This document shows positions 13,446-25,536 of a stretch of DNA of 64,000 bases, one piece after another. The position numbers were made by a program, and so were the translations under genes. The DNA is from Metopolophium dirhodum. Taxonomy: Eukaryota > Arthropoda > Insecta > Hemiptera > Aphididae. Position 1 is the stretch's first letter. Every line of letters begins with the position of its first letter. The notes under the pieces were generated by a model. That model was given only the letters and a program-made list of their open reading frames with translations, was not told the DNA's origin and made no database searches. The stretch is from assembly GCF_019925205.1 (NCBI RefSeq), contig NC_083567.1, positions 5,394,001 through 5,458,000 on the forward strand. Reading direction: 5' to 3'.

Positions 13446-13853
13446 GGGCGTTGGATGCGGCGATTTGCTGTCGTCGTCAAACACGCGTGGAACATAGGAA
13501 TAACGACCTAAGCGACTGACAAAAATTAAGGTACCTACTTCTAGTTGTTCGATTTAAAAAAAATGTAAAGATGTTTGAATCGGTATACAAGTTTACCGTG
13601 CATCGGTCGTAGCATATTTTTAATATTTTTTAATAAAATTTATGAACAATTTAAAATATTTATTCTCGTCAAAATATTGCTACAATTGAAAATGTACTTC
13701 GACCGATACATAACTTGTATACCAATTCAAACATCTTTTCATTTTTTAAATCGAACAACTAGAAGTACCTTCATTTTTGTCAGTCGCTTAGGTCGTTATT
13801 CCTATGTACAACGTGTGTTAGACAAAGAGAGAAAATCACCGCATTCAACGCCC
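13446..13853. mobile_element. Foldback element flanked by TTAA, arms about 170-180 bp
   Basis: A 408-bp near-palindrome. The left terminus GGGCGTTGGATGCGG and right terminus CCGCATTCAACGCCC are inverted repeats, and the pairing continues inward through shared blocks such as TAGGAATAACGACCTAAGCG and its complement. TTAA lies at both edges (13442-13445 and 13854-13857), consistent with a TTAA target duplication. It carries no convincing coding sequence: the 95-codon frame over its right arm is fortuitous. TTAA specificity suggests a piggyBac-like or similar transposase, but the terminal bases are not the classical ones. Confidence 0.65.
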
Positions 13854-14559
13854 TTAACATAGAAAATATATAGAATGGTTGCGAGTCGAACGATGTATTT
13901 TAGTTGCAGGAGAGAGTGCTTATGACAATTCACTAACTCGATCTAGTGGTCATATACCTATGAGAGAAAGACATCGTAAAATACAATTACTCTTTTTAAC
14001 AGGGTTTAATAAAATATGAGAAGTCGACGCTAGATAGCGCTAACTGTCAGTAAATTCTTAGAAGTACATTGCACTATTGCACGGTCACATTATTATTTTA
14101 TTGTAGTTGCATTAATGTTTTTGGGAAGATAAAAATATACTTATTTATTATAATTATTTATTTCAACCATCTAAAGTTTTTCAGAATTATTTAAATGTTA
14201 AGATTTCTTTTGTTTTTTTTGTGAAAATGAAAATGACTCAATTTTACCCAAATGCTTATGGTTATGATGTGTATATAAAATTAAGAAATTTCCCAGGATT
14301 AAGAAAATGTTATTTTTATTTGCTTCCAGAGGGAATTATTGCGTACAGAAATAATTTCTGTAAGGTTTATTACAATAAAACATGAATTTATATTAATAAC
14401 TTTCATAATACTTTGAATAATTAAATTTTTATTTTGAAAATGGCATACAAATTGCCTATACCAAACTCCTTGTATTTGTATAAAATTATGGTATTTATTT
14501 TAGCGTCAATAATATTATAATATTATATTATTGAGCATATGAAGTTAGATATTTTTTTG

Positions 14560-17220
14560 ACATTGGATATTCAACCGTAAACTAACGACTTCTCGTAGAA
14601 CGATTTCCTTATTTTGTAGTAATTCAATAACGAATAATCCTAGACGAATAACCCTATACTTAAATTTTCACCGATTGTTCATGGAAGTATATATTATATA
14701 CCTACATGATAACATTTTAAAAATATTTCGACTCGTTTTGAGCTGGTTATAGACATATTTTAATTAATTCAATAATTTATTTTATTATTTTTTTGCTAAA
14801 ATATCTATAACATTTTTTTTAATGGTTCAAAATTCTTGAAAATTAAATACAAGGTTCATCGTAAGTTGTGATAATAGTAGTTGAAACATATTGAAGATAG
14901 GTATGCAGGATTAACAGATTGATGATCATGATGGAAATTTTATGTAAGCTATGTGTCCCAGTCACAGGTCTGTAGAGTCCTTATTCTTTACCAATTTTCG
15001 CATTAAAATCACCTAGGGGCTAAGACTATTCATTTTTAACATCAGCCGGAAATTGTATCTGTTACGTCTTAAAGTATATCGTAAGTCTTCTTTTTTAAAT
15101 AAAAAAAATTGTGCCTATGTAGTCTTAATATTTTTCAACTGCTATTAAAGCAATATATCAGGCGCCTTGCAATAAATGTTGACGCTTTTTGGCCCAACAA
15201 ATAAAATTTTGAAATTATCTGTTAACAGCTCAAAACGAGTCAAAATGTTATGGTGTATAGAAAATGATAATATAAACATTCAATGAAATTGTCATGTACC
15301 TATCTACAATTATTTGTTTTTGAATTACAACAAAATAAGAAAATTGCTACTTGAGAAATCGAGTAAATATCATATAACATCATATAACGCTCATCAAAAT
15401 TTAATTTGAATTTCCGGTAGATTTTTTTTATAAAATTAGACAAACCTATGAGGTATTTTGTATTAAATTTTAGATTCTGAGCGGAGTGAGAAGCTATAGT
15501 GGTTTTACAATGGTGTTTATTTTAGATTCTGAGTGAAACGATGAATGTATTGATTTTACAGTGATGTGTGTTTTTTTTATTTTTGTGTCTGTTTACACGA
15601 TTAGTTGTCGAAATAATGCTTTGATTTTCAACTTCAGTATCTTGTTCGATGGGAAAGTGAATCTAGTTTCCAATTTTATTAGTATTTTTTTTCTATGGAT
15701 GTCAATAAAACTTTATTTGTTTGGTAAAAAAGCTTGAAAATTTAATATAAGGCTCCTGATAATATATCGTTCTAATAGCAGTTGAAAAATACATAGACAC
15801 AATTTTATTTTATAAGCATTTTAAGTTCAAATTTTGAAAACATTATTTATCAAATTTATAATTTAATAATTATTTCGTAGTTAAAAATTTATAAAATGTT
15901 CAACTTTTATAGCTAAGGATTTAAAATTGAAAACAAGGCTTCACGTAAATAGATTATTTATAAATTACTTTATTCACAATAATATCATCAAATATACTTG
16001 GTAATATCATAGGCTGACTGACTGTTTTCGCTCAGAATCGTTTTTCTTATACAATGATATTATATCATTGAATTCAAATTTAACACCAACCATTAAAGTG
16101 ACCCACTTGTAACCTACTGTACAGCAGAGCGACATCCATTTACCCACTTTTTAAATCTTAGATTTAAAATGAAAAATTTGTATGAATTTCTAACACAAAA
16201 TAATTTGCACATTTTCGTGATTTTAACGTATTTTGTCAAAATTCGAACTTTGAATGTTTGTAAAACAAAACCATATGTGACTATGTATTTTTAAAAGGTA
16301 CTTTTCAACTGATATTGTAACAGCATATCAGGAGCCTTGTATTAAATTTTCAAGCGTTTTTACCCAACAAATAACATTTTATTGATAATTATAGAAAAAA
16401 AACTTAAAAAAGTTGGAAACTGAGTAAATAACTCAAAACAAGACGAAATATTCTGAAAATGTTACGGTGTATAGAATTTGCTAATATAAACATTCAGTCA
16501 AAATGTCATGCATCTACGGTCATTTGTTTTAGAGTTACACCATAAACCAAAATCTATTTTGCGTAAAAATTCCCGTTTTTCCTTAATTTTCTTTTGTTTT
16601 TCAAGGCGCTTTTGTAAATTACCATAAACCACTCAGAGTACCAACTAGCAGATAGACTTTCCTATCAGAAAAGATACTGTTGAAGAAAATCCAAGCACTT
16701 TACTGTCCTAAAGGGGGGTGACAAACAAAAAAACACACATCATTGTCTGGCTTCGCTCAGAATCTAAAATGGTTTTGTAGTTAAAACTTAAAAATTTATA
16801 AAATGTTCAAATTATATAGCGAAGGATTAATAATTTACAACAAGGTTCCAAGTAAGTAGATTATTCTGTAACTAAAAAAATCTCAAAAATATAAAAACAC
16901 ATTTTTTTCATAGTTTTTTGGAAGAAATTACATATTAAATAACCAAGAATAACAATTTCAGTTGTTTTGTTGTAATTTTATATTAATTAAACTTACCGGC
17001 TACTGTATGAATAATAAGTAATAACAATATAAACATCAATTAAAATATCCACAATGATAAACCTTCACCGCTCAGAATCGTTTTTCGTAGTTCGTATGCA
17101 ATGATGTTATATCATTGAATTAAAATTTAATACCATATTATCATCCGTTATACAGTGACCAACTTGTAACCTACTGTACAGCAGAGTGACATCCACTTGC
17201 CCACTTTTTTTGATTTATAA
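14560..17220. repeat. Cluster of palindromic repeats, family C (AGATTCTGAG termini)
   Basis: The motif TTTTAGATTCTGAG occurs at about 15469 and 15519, and its complement CTCAGAATC at about 16028, 16757 and 17069. The segment 15520-16770 reads as one large foldback: GCTTGAAAATTTAATATAAG near 15735 is mirrored near 16365, and a block around 15620-15660 is mirrored near 16660-16700. The piece 14730-15250 forms another palindrome, with CTCGTTTTGAGCTG mirrored by CAGCTCAAAACGAG. A block of about 130 bp containing GTAACCTACTGTACAGCAGA is directly repeated at about 16028-16155 and 17070-17207. No transposase is visible. Related single arms occur at 37681-37806, 44924-45250 and 57523-57740. Confidence 0.6.
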
Positions 17221-17329
17221 CCAGATGTACCCAAAATAAATACAATTAAGGCTGTTGAAAGCGAACCATTTTTAAGGGGTCGTATCTAGGCAATATTCTA
17301 AATACATGGCGAGTTATGTGTGACTGTGT

Positions 17330-17770
17330 GTGCAGTGATGAGACTGAAATCTTTTGAATTTATCGGTATCGGTTCCGGTAATGGCTCTCCAAAAATAAAA
17401 TAACTGTTCTTGTTCAGTTTTGGTTTTTATTAAAAAAAAATTAAGGTATCGGTTCCCGATAATTTAGATACCGAAAAGTATAATAATTTTAAGTACCTAT
17501 CCGGAGTGCGGGTTTCATTAATAATATTATGATAAATATTAGATAACTAATATGATTCATACATACATAGTTTATACACTTTTATACACTAAACAGTAAT
17601 ACCATTAAATTATAATACATAAAACAGTTTAATTTTTGAACCTAAAAGATCCTATTAAATTTAAAAATTCCGTTTCGGTCCCGGTATTTATTTATTAAAA
17701 TAAAGGTTTTGGTACTTAATATTTGAAAGGTTCGGTTCCAGTCCCTGGAAGTCCCAGTTCTAGTCACTAC
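17330..17770. repeat. Repeat rich in CGGTTCCGGT-type motifs
   Basis: The segment repeatedly carries variants of TCGGTATCGGTTCCGGTA and GTTTCGGTCCCGGTATT. Its ends resemble each other in inverted orientation (CAGTGATGAGACT at about 17335; AGTTCTAGTCACTA at about 17756). A related piece flanks the foldback element at 26268-26697. It is probably a non-autonomous DNA transposon, perhaps hAT-like, but I could not define a target duplication. Confidence 0.4.
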
Positions 17771-18208
17771 TAGTGAACGATCATTAGTGTCACTGAGAAC
17801 ATTATCCTTGATTTCCAGTTATTGACGAAAAATATCGAAGATCACATTCATCAAGAAATCCACCATTAGGATCAAAATGAAAAGACACTGAAGTTTCCTT
17901 TTGAGGACGTAATTATTGGTCTTGACGTGATTTCAAATGTATCATGCAATTTAAAAAAGTTGTTTCTAAACAACAAGCATCATGAATCATAGGCTCTTAG
18001 GTATTATTCATAAAGGAAAGTAACATAATAATGTCAGTAAATGTTTAAAAACATGTTTTTCCATAAGAATTTTGAAGTACTCCTTTAATTAAAGTTTAAA
18101 CACATCGGGTTGGTTTGTCAAAATAAAAGTTACATAAATTAAATATTACCAATGATTACAACCAATGGTGTTGTTCTTTTAAATAAAAACAGTTACTATT
18201 ATATTTAA
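17771..18208. other. Downstream intergenic region of RRP1, nothing recognised
   Basis: AT-rich sequence. An ATTAAA polyadenylation-like hexamer on the minus strand (18204-18209) overlaps the RRP1 stop codon. No other feature is seen. Confidence 0.4.
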
Positions 18209-21200
18209 TTAAATGATAGATTTTCTAGAATTTTTTTTCGCAGAGGTTTTGGAGAATTTATAAAATGGATTTATGCGGTTTGCATCTGGTGTCAATTTCA
18301 AAACTCCTTGAACTGGCTGTTTGGAAGCATCATGTGGATTTTGAGGCTTAGTGACTAACGATGTCTTATACTCCATAAACTCTGAAACAAAATTAATACA
18401 ATTCACAATATTATTTCAATCTTAAGCAATTCTGATGAAACAAACATTTTTACCTTGCTCGACATTGTTTTTCAATTGAAATTCAACTCTTTTCTTAGCA
18501 GAATCGGTTTTGATTGACAACCTTGAACTTTTTCTCGGAGAACTACAACCATCCTCAAAAGCCTCACTTCGCTATGATAAACAAAAACAATAAATCAAAT
18601 CAAATTTTAAACAACAGAGGTAATTATTTTAACTTACAATTTTTTCAAGTGCCTTATTCGAAATTTCTTCCGGTTTTAACATGCTTATTTCTTCTCCTGC
18701 TATTGTCTTCCTACGTTTTTGCGATACTTTTGTAGCTGAAGGTTCTTTCACTTTTCGTTTAGGTGTACCTTCATTTTGACCATCAGGTTTCTTCTTGGGA
18801 ATTATAATTGTTCTTCGTCGCAACACTCTTTGTTCTGGAGTTGGACTTTTAGGGCTCTTAGGGCTCTTGGAACTCTTATCTGGCGTACTTACAGATGTTA
18901 ATGAAATACGTTTTTCTTCTTTACCAGGTTCGTTGCTCTTTTTAACTTTTTTAGATGCAGAACCATCACTGTCAGCAGATACCGACCAACTATTGTTATG
19001 ACTTGTGTTTGCAACATTGGGAGAACTAATCTTAACAAAAGGAGAGTTTGATTTCTGAATACTTTTCTTATTTGGTTCATTAACAGTGTTTGATGCTGGA
19101 GATTTGCATTTACTCAATTTGAGTTTTTCATCACTGCACACACTCCAACTCTCATTTAGACTGGTATTTATATTGATTTCATTAGAACGCCGTTTTAGTT
19201 TAGATATAACTAAATCATCAGTAGTTTGATTTTTTTCCTCAACTCCATTATCTGGTGTAAGATCGTTGACATTTACTGCTTGTAATGCTTTAGCAGACTC
19301 AATGCTCTTTTTAACCTTCTTAGACGCAGACCCTCCATTGTCTGCAGATACCGACCAACTGTTGTTCAGACTCGCATTTAAAAGATTAGGCGTACCAGTT
19401 TTAATGAAAGGAGAATTTTGTTTTTGAACAATTTTTTTATTTGACCCTTCATTAATTTTTGAAATTGGACTTTTACTTTTGCGTTTATTAGAATTACTTT
19501 CTTTTAGAGATGAATCAACTGTTAACGATTTGAAATTTGGAGTTAAAGAAACCTTTTTCTGAATTTTTGTTGGTGTTTTTTCTGGAGCCTCTAAAACTTC
19601 AACATTAAATCCAGCAGGCACTAGAAGTGGTGGTACATCATCAGTACCACAAACAGTGTTAGTGTCATCGATTTTTGTTTCCTCTGATACTGTCCATGAC
19701 GCATTTAAATTGAAATTCTCTTTTAATGTATTGACATTTTCAAACTTTCTTACTTTCCACACAGATTTTCCAATTTTTCCACGTTCTACTACTATTTCAC
19801 CCATCTTATTAAGTTCTTTAAGACTTTTAAGGTCACTAACTTCACGGCTACTTTTTTTAATCTTAGAATCAACCATTTCTAATTTTTTAACTCCTTCTTT
19901 TACCATTTTAGATAAATATTTTTTCTTTTTTCGCTTTAATACTTGACTATTTAGCTTCAAGTCTTTTGGCTTATAGGGTAGTATACCATCTCCCAAACGA
20001 TTATACCATTTTATCAATCTAGTTATTTCTAATAAACACTTTCTGGTACAATCAACTTCAGTTACATATTTATTCAAAACCTTTGCTACGTCTTTAGGAT
20101 TGAACTTGATGCGAGGTATTTCCACACTTACATTTCCAGCACGAGGATCTAATGGTTTGTCATTTACTTCATTGGGATCGTCATCTGCTATGTCACCTTC
20201 AACCAATTCTAAGTCGTTGTATGATTTGCCTGGTTTACCCATCTAACATAAAATATTGAAATTAAATTAAATTATGGTACTACAATAATATACCAATATT
20301 ATAAAGGTTAATTTAAATTAGTGATTTGACAAACTGATTGAAATTCTAACGAAATATAAAAATGTTCAATAACCTGGCGTAATAGAATGTATCTTATTTA
20401 GGTATTTAGAGCCAATATTGATAACTACAATTATTTTCAAATATTATAAATTATAAATACAATACAAATTACAAATACATAATTATGTATACATTATAAT
20501 ATTATATACAAGGTGATTCATTAAGCGTAAAACACTCATTATCTCAAAAAGTATTAATGTTTTTGAAAATTTATAAAATATTTTTTACATAGTTTCAAGT
20601 TGTTAAAAAAACAAAGTTTTTATTGAAAAATTATATTTTTAAATATTTTTTATCCTTATAATTTTTTTAAGATTTTTACTTTTTTGAACGACAGCATAGT
20701 TTTAATTTCAAATTCCAAAGCAGAATATTTTTCTAAGTATTTTGATACATAAAAATTGAATTTAGGACGAGTAGTTTATGAGTTATAAGTATTTTAAGTT
20801 TAGACAAGCAGAGTAGTGGACAAATATTTTGTGGGGTAACCCCCCATACCACTCCACTACATCCATCTAAACTTTAAATACTTATAACTCATAAACTACT
20901 CGTCCTAAATTCGATTTTTATGTATCAAAATACTTAGAAAAATATTCTGCTTTGGAATTTGAAATTAAAACTCTATGCTGTCGTTCAAAAAAGTAAAAAT
21001 CTTAAAAAAATTATAAGGATAAAAAATATTTAAAAATATAATTTTTCAATAAAAACTTTGTTTTTTTAACAACTTGAAACTATGTAAAAAATATTTTCAA
21101 AAACATTAATACTTGAAACATTTAAAAATAAAGAGATGGTTTGGGTTCGAATAATTACTAATGTAAATGTAATAAAATAAACTGAGAAAGAAAATAATTG

Positions 21201-23450
21201 TTAAGTTACTCACTTTCCGCCAAGCTTCAAACTTAGCTTCTAACATTTCTAAATCAGGTGATTGAGATAGAAGATTTCTAAATACATTTTGGGTAACTTC
21301 TCTGATTAACATATGATCATTGAGCTCAGAAATGTAATGTAGGAATGAATCTAAAATAATGACCAAAGCTTCAGAAGGCACTTTTCCTCTACTAACCTAA
21401 AAATATATAACACAATTTTCATAATTATACTATATACATAAAACAAAATAAAATATATGATACATACTTTAGCAAGTTCTTCCAAGAAAATTTCTTGTAA
21501 ATGAGTTCTTAAACTAAGAGTGAATGATTTGAGAGCCCTATATAGAACTTCACTAAATTTATTCATATACTCCAAGTTCCAATCACAATTGACAAAGGTA
21601 AATAGTAACTGTCTTAAACAACGCCTCACCAACATCATAAATTTATCAATACGATGCTGACTTATTGACATCCAATCATCTTTGATGGTAAGAAAAAATG
21701 CATCCAAAAATAATATTTTACCTTGATAAGAAGTGCAACTATGGATAAGATTACTTATTTTTTCAGTAGCACTTTCCTGAAATTTTTTTAAAAATTGATT
21801 TATTGTATGATATATACATAGTATTATAATATATATAGTATTTACATATAATAAACATATTATATTTGTATCACTACATAAAACTGTCCACTATTAAGAC
21901 TGTATGCTTTTACTGCATTTAGTGATTCAACTAGAATGATACACTTTAGATATAAGCATAGACATTTCAATAGTCAAGGTCCATGCCTATAAATCAATTG
22001 TAACTATATTTCAATACATTTATTATAACAGAATATTTAAACATTAATTATTAAATTGTAACATAATACCTATAATTTTCGGTTTTAATTATTAATTCAA
22101 AATGCTTAAAAAAAAAACAAATGATGAATTATTTATAAATATTCTGAAATAAAATGTATCTAATGTCAAATGGATAGACATATTATACATATGTCTAATT
22201 AATGTAAACAAAATATTATTTACTTGAGGTAGTGGTTTATCCGACATCCACATAAAGTAAAATAATCCTTTCCATATAATCAAATAATCATTCAATTGAA
22301 ATGCTAAAAAAAAATATAAGTAATATTTAATACAAATTAAAAAAATAATAATACACAGTTTTGACTTTAAAATTAGAACGGTAGGGCCCTAGTGGGTACT
22401 TACTCTCAGTGAGGTGGCAAAGGGGGAAATTGAGAAACGGCCACCTCCAAGGTTTCTTAAGGGGTGGTGAATAGTGGGAGTGGGTAGGTAATTAACAATA
22501 GGCGATCATTTATCAATAACTATTATTCTATTTTAGTAATAACTACAACAGGTAGTTAAAATATGACAAATTCTCTATAGGAAAAAAATTGGCAGACAAT
22601 AACATAAATAAACCACTTAATTTTAAATTCAAAATAATAATGTGTACTTACATCTAATTATATATTATTAACAAATTATTTATAAAAGGTCTACAGAGTC
22701 AAAATAATCATAAATTTATATTTTTAATCATCACCTACTTATAGAATAGAATATATATATTAAAACTATTTACCTACCTACCTATATATATTACAATTTT
22801 AACAAATCATAGATTAAACTAATAAAAAAATTCTTTTATTTATCCTTAAATGGAATATACTAAAATTTGAATAGGTATCTTATGTCTAACTCGTTAACTT
22901 TAGGTAGGTACTTGGTATTTTTATTTAAAATAATTTTTATAAAAAAAACCTAGGTATGGTTACAATAAGAACCAATTGTGGAACCATATTTTCATAGGAA
23001 TTATTTAGTATTTAATACTTTTCTTAAGGGTAATAGAAACATTTAAATTTTATTGTTTATCGGTGCTTAAACTAAAATGTCATTCATTACCTATTTATCA
23101 AGTTGTTGTAAAATGTATTAACATCTTAACAATACGATTTACTATAATTTTAAATGCTAACATATTCATATCCAATACACATTTCATTAGTAGTGCAAAT
23201 TACTTTATTCCGTAGAGGTATAAAATACAAATATATAAATTAAAATGAAATGAATAACGAATAAATGTAACAAACCATCACTCGTATCTCCAGAATGTTT
23301 CAGTAACAGTTGTTTAATTTGTTTTATACCATCACTTCTGGTTTTGGGATCATTTGATGCCAATAACTTAGTGAGTTCTATCTCTTTTGCTACTAAGTCC
23401 ACTTTGTCTTCTGAGGCTTCCACTATTTCTTCTTGGGATTCGGTAGCCAT
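18209..23450 (-). CDS. Rrp1: Ribosomal RNA processing protein 1 (RRP1/Nop52), 7 exons, 880 aa
   Basis: Nucleolar factor needed for maturation of the large-subunit rRNA. Exons, all with consensus GT-AG junctions and matching phases: 23450-23276, 22303-22224, 21776-21468, 21396-21214, 20242-18638, 18571-18454, 18381-18209. Residues 1 to about 249 form the Nop52 domain, with blocks such as LIIWKGLFYFMWMSDKPLPQ, DKFMMLVRRCLRQ and KVPSEALVIILDSFLHYI. The family's second conserved block (IKFNPKDVAKVLN ... LIKWYNRLGDG) follows at about 295-335. The rest is a long basic, Ser/Lys-rich tail typical of the family, ending in GVLKLTPDANRINPFYKFS. The tail contains a duplicated segment of about 59 residues and four copies of an N-x-S-W-[ST]-V motif. 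Intron 4 carries a long inverted-repeat element. The start ATG is followed by a short acidic leader, as in homologues. Confidence 0.93.
20511..21120. mobile_element. Long inverted-repeat element (family B) in RRP1 intron 4
   Basis: Two arms of about 270-280 bp, nearly identical in inverted orientation, face each other around a short GC-richer centre (about 20822-20853, TGTGGGGTAACCCCCC). Pairing examples are GACGAGTAGTTTATGAGTTA at about 20768 against its complement near 20888, and GAACGACAGCATAG near 20685 against its complement near 20975. The left arm extends outward to GGTGATTCATTAAGCG, but the right outer end is missing, so the copy is slightly truncated. It lies wholly between exon 4 and exon 5 and has no coding capacity. 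A decayed relative lies at about 46020-46500. Confidence 0.8.
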
Positions 23451-24562
23451 TTCTCGTTCTAATGGATTTGTTTAAATAACTGGAAACAAAAGGGGGGGGG
23501 GGCGAAATTAATAAAAGTTTGATGAAAGTGAATGAAGTCTACAACAGTTCGCAACACTTTTTAATATAAACTTACAAGTCACAACACGTGTGTTGCACGA
23601 ATAAATAAACTATTTAATATAATATAGTATTTAGTCTAGATAAACTTGTTATCACAACAACGTACGCGGACCGTTATTTCTAACCATGTTACAAACCACA
23701 GACCTTATAAGCAACCTTTTATACAAGGTCTGTGTTATATTTACTGGTGTGGATCACGAATTAAGATATATCTTAAATCGTGGGTGTGGATAATAATCAT
23801 TAATCATAGACATATAAATAAATATTATAATATTATAGTATTAATATGTCTACGATAATAATAATATAATATCAATGGTATACGCGCAGATCATGGCTAC
23901 ATATTTAGCTATATATTTAGGCATGGCTCAGATTAAATCAAAAATTTTCGTTTTATTTGTGGTACACGCGCGTTGTTGGGAGTCTTTAACATTCGTTCTC
24001 CTTAATAATAAATATTATTATTGTTCTATGATATTATCAACCAAATTATATCCAAGATAATAAGAAACAATTTTTTTTTAGTTTGGGGGGGGGGGGGTAG
24101 AATTTGTTTTGTCGTGTCTCTGGGTTTGAACTTTGAACTCACTTTTAAAGTGCATATTTTTTTTTAAGATTAATTCATTTTTATTGCGTTTTTTAAAATT
24201 ATTTAATTATTTAATCAAAAACTCAATTTCTTTAGTAAACAAATACCTAAATATTATTGATGTTATGAAAAAATATTATTAAAATACAGTGGATATTATA
24301 ACGTATAACATATTAACATATTAACACATCCACCTATATGTATATTTTTCTAAGTTGTACTCAATACTCGTAAGTCGTTAGCAATAGTCTTAAAAATTGT
24401 TCAAATTCATTAAATATATAAACGTCGTTCACGTTCAATTAATTTTGATAACTAATATAATATAGTACGTCTGAATCGTTCTTAAAAAAAAATACATAAT
24501 ACATACCTAATTTATAAAATATATTAATTTATACCATTGGGAAACCTAAATTGTTTCAGTAT
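23451..24562. other. RRP1 upstream region
   Basis: Presumed promoter and 5' UTR of RRP1 (minus strand). It contains an 11-base G run (23492-23502), a perfect 10-bp inverted repeat CACAGACCTT/AAGGTCTGTG (23697-23706 and 23725-23734), and a 28-bp near-palindrome centred on TTAAGATATATCTTAA (23755-23782). A 13-base G run lies at 24085-24097. No TATA box can be assigned with confidence. The open frames here look fortuitous. Confidence 0.4.
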
Positions 24563-25053
24563 GAGGACGCTATACGCGGATATTGTCTCCGTTTTACACA
24601 ACTATTAGCATATGATGTACGCTCAGCAGATCACGTTTAGTTTAGCTCCATTAGTTTAAGAATTAGATTGAATCGACCTATTATGAAACTTAATGCCTAA
24701 TGGTAAGCACATTATCTGTGTCTGTGAATTGTATGTGAATTTTTTTTATGATAATTCAGTTTTAAGTGATTTTTGGGCATTTTTAATTTACATTTTACTC
24801 TGTATTGTAAAACGTAAAACTTGCTAAAAAAATTAACCATCATAAAAACACAGATACACACAGATAATGTTCTTACCACCAAGGTTCATAAGAGGTCAAT
24901 TCTCTCTAATTTTTAAACTAACGGTCGCTATGACGCTATGCGCCTTTTAGCCTTTTATACGTGATCTGGCTGAGCGTCAATTCGCTACATGTTACGTACT
25001 TGTAAGACGGATACAACAAATAATGGGCCTTGTGTCTGTGCAGTAGCGTCCTC
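24563..25053. mobile_element. Foldback element, family A
   Basis: Termini GAGGACGCTA and TAGCGTCCTC are inverted repeats, followed on the right by TTAA. The arms pair over most of their length, for example TATGAAACTTAATG near 24680 against CAAGGTTCATAAGAG near 24880, and GGTAAGCACATTATCTGTGT against its mirrored copy. Length is 491 bp with no coding frame. Relatives lie at 32538-32955, 26268-26697 and as a solo arm at 13318-13445. Confidence 0.7.
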
Positions 25054-25070
25054 TTAACGATCCTATACAT

Positions 25071-25536
25071 CAGGGATGGGCAACTCAAAGAAACTAGCGG
25101 GCCACTTTTAAGTACTTTAAAATCTAGAGGGCCAGCGGTGCACAGGAGAAAGCAAAAAAAAAAATGTCCTTCAAATTTACTAACATTTATTTTTATCTTT
25201 ATTTATTTATATTTACAATTATTATTTAATGTGATACTTGAGGATGAGGTTTTTCAATAGACAGTTTAGTAAAATCCACTTCTATTTCCGTAGTTGAAAC
25301 TCTTAGTAAATGTCCCAAGGTTTCATCTGTTAAACGATTTCTTTCCTTCGATTTAATATGACTAAACCGATAAAATGAAATAAAGTAACTAGATAAGAAT
25401 TTATATCCACATTTTATCGAAAAATGTAATAAAATAAAATAAAATACAGATCAGCGCTAAAATTATATGAAGTAATTTGAAAATGTAGCGCGGGCCAGAT
25501 AAAACAGGTACGCGGGCCGCCAGTTGCCCATCCCTG
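25071..25536 (-). mobile_element. Deleted hAT transposon keeping the transposase C-terminus
   Basis: Terminal inverted repeats CAGGGATGGGCAACT and AGTTGCCCATCCCTG are perfect over 15 bp. The flanks are CTATACAT (25063-25070) and CTATATAT (25537-25544), an 8-bp target duplication with one change, which is diagnostic of hAT elements. On the minus strand, about 25229-25362 encodes an open stretch KERNRLTDETLGHLLRVS followed by TTEIEVDFTKL and ending PHPQVSH-stop. This matches the C-terminal end of hAT transposases of the zinc-finger-BED type. Everything upstream of that in the transposase is missing, so it is a non-autonomous internal-deletion copy. Confidence 0.85.

Noticed and set aside
13446..13853. 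Firm assignment to piggyBac from the TTAA flanks
   Set aside because: The terminal bases GGGCG do not match the usual piggyBac ends and no transposase is visible, so the superfamily is left open.
20243..23275. snoRNA genes in RRP1 introns
   Set aside because: A C-box-like TGATGA and a CTGA occur near 22120-22150, but on the strand opposite to RRP1 and without a terminal stem.
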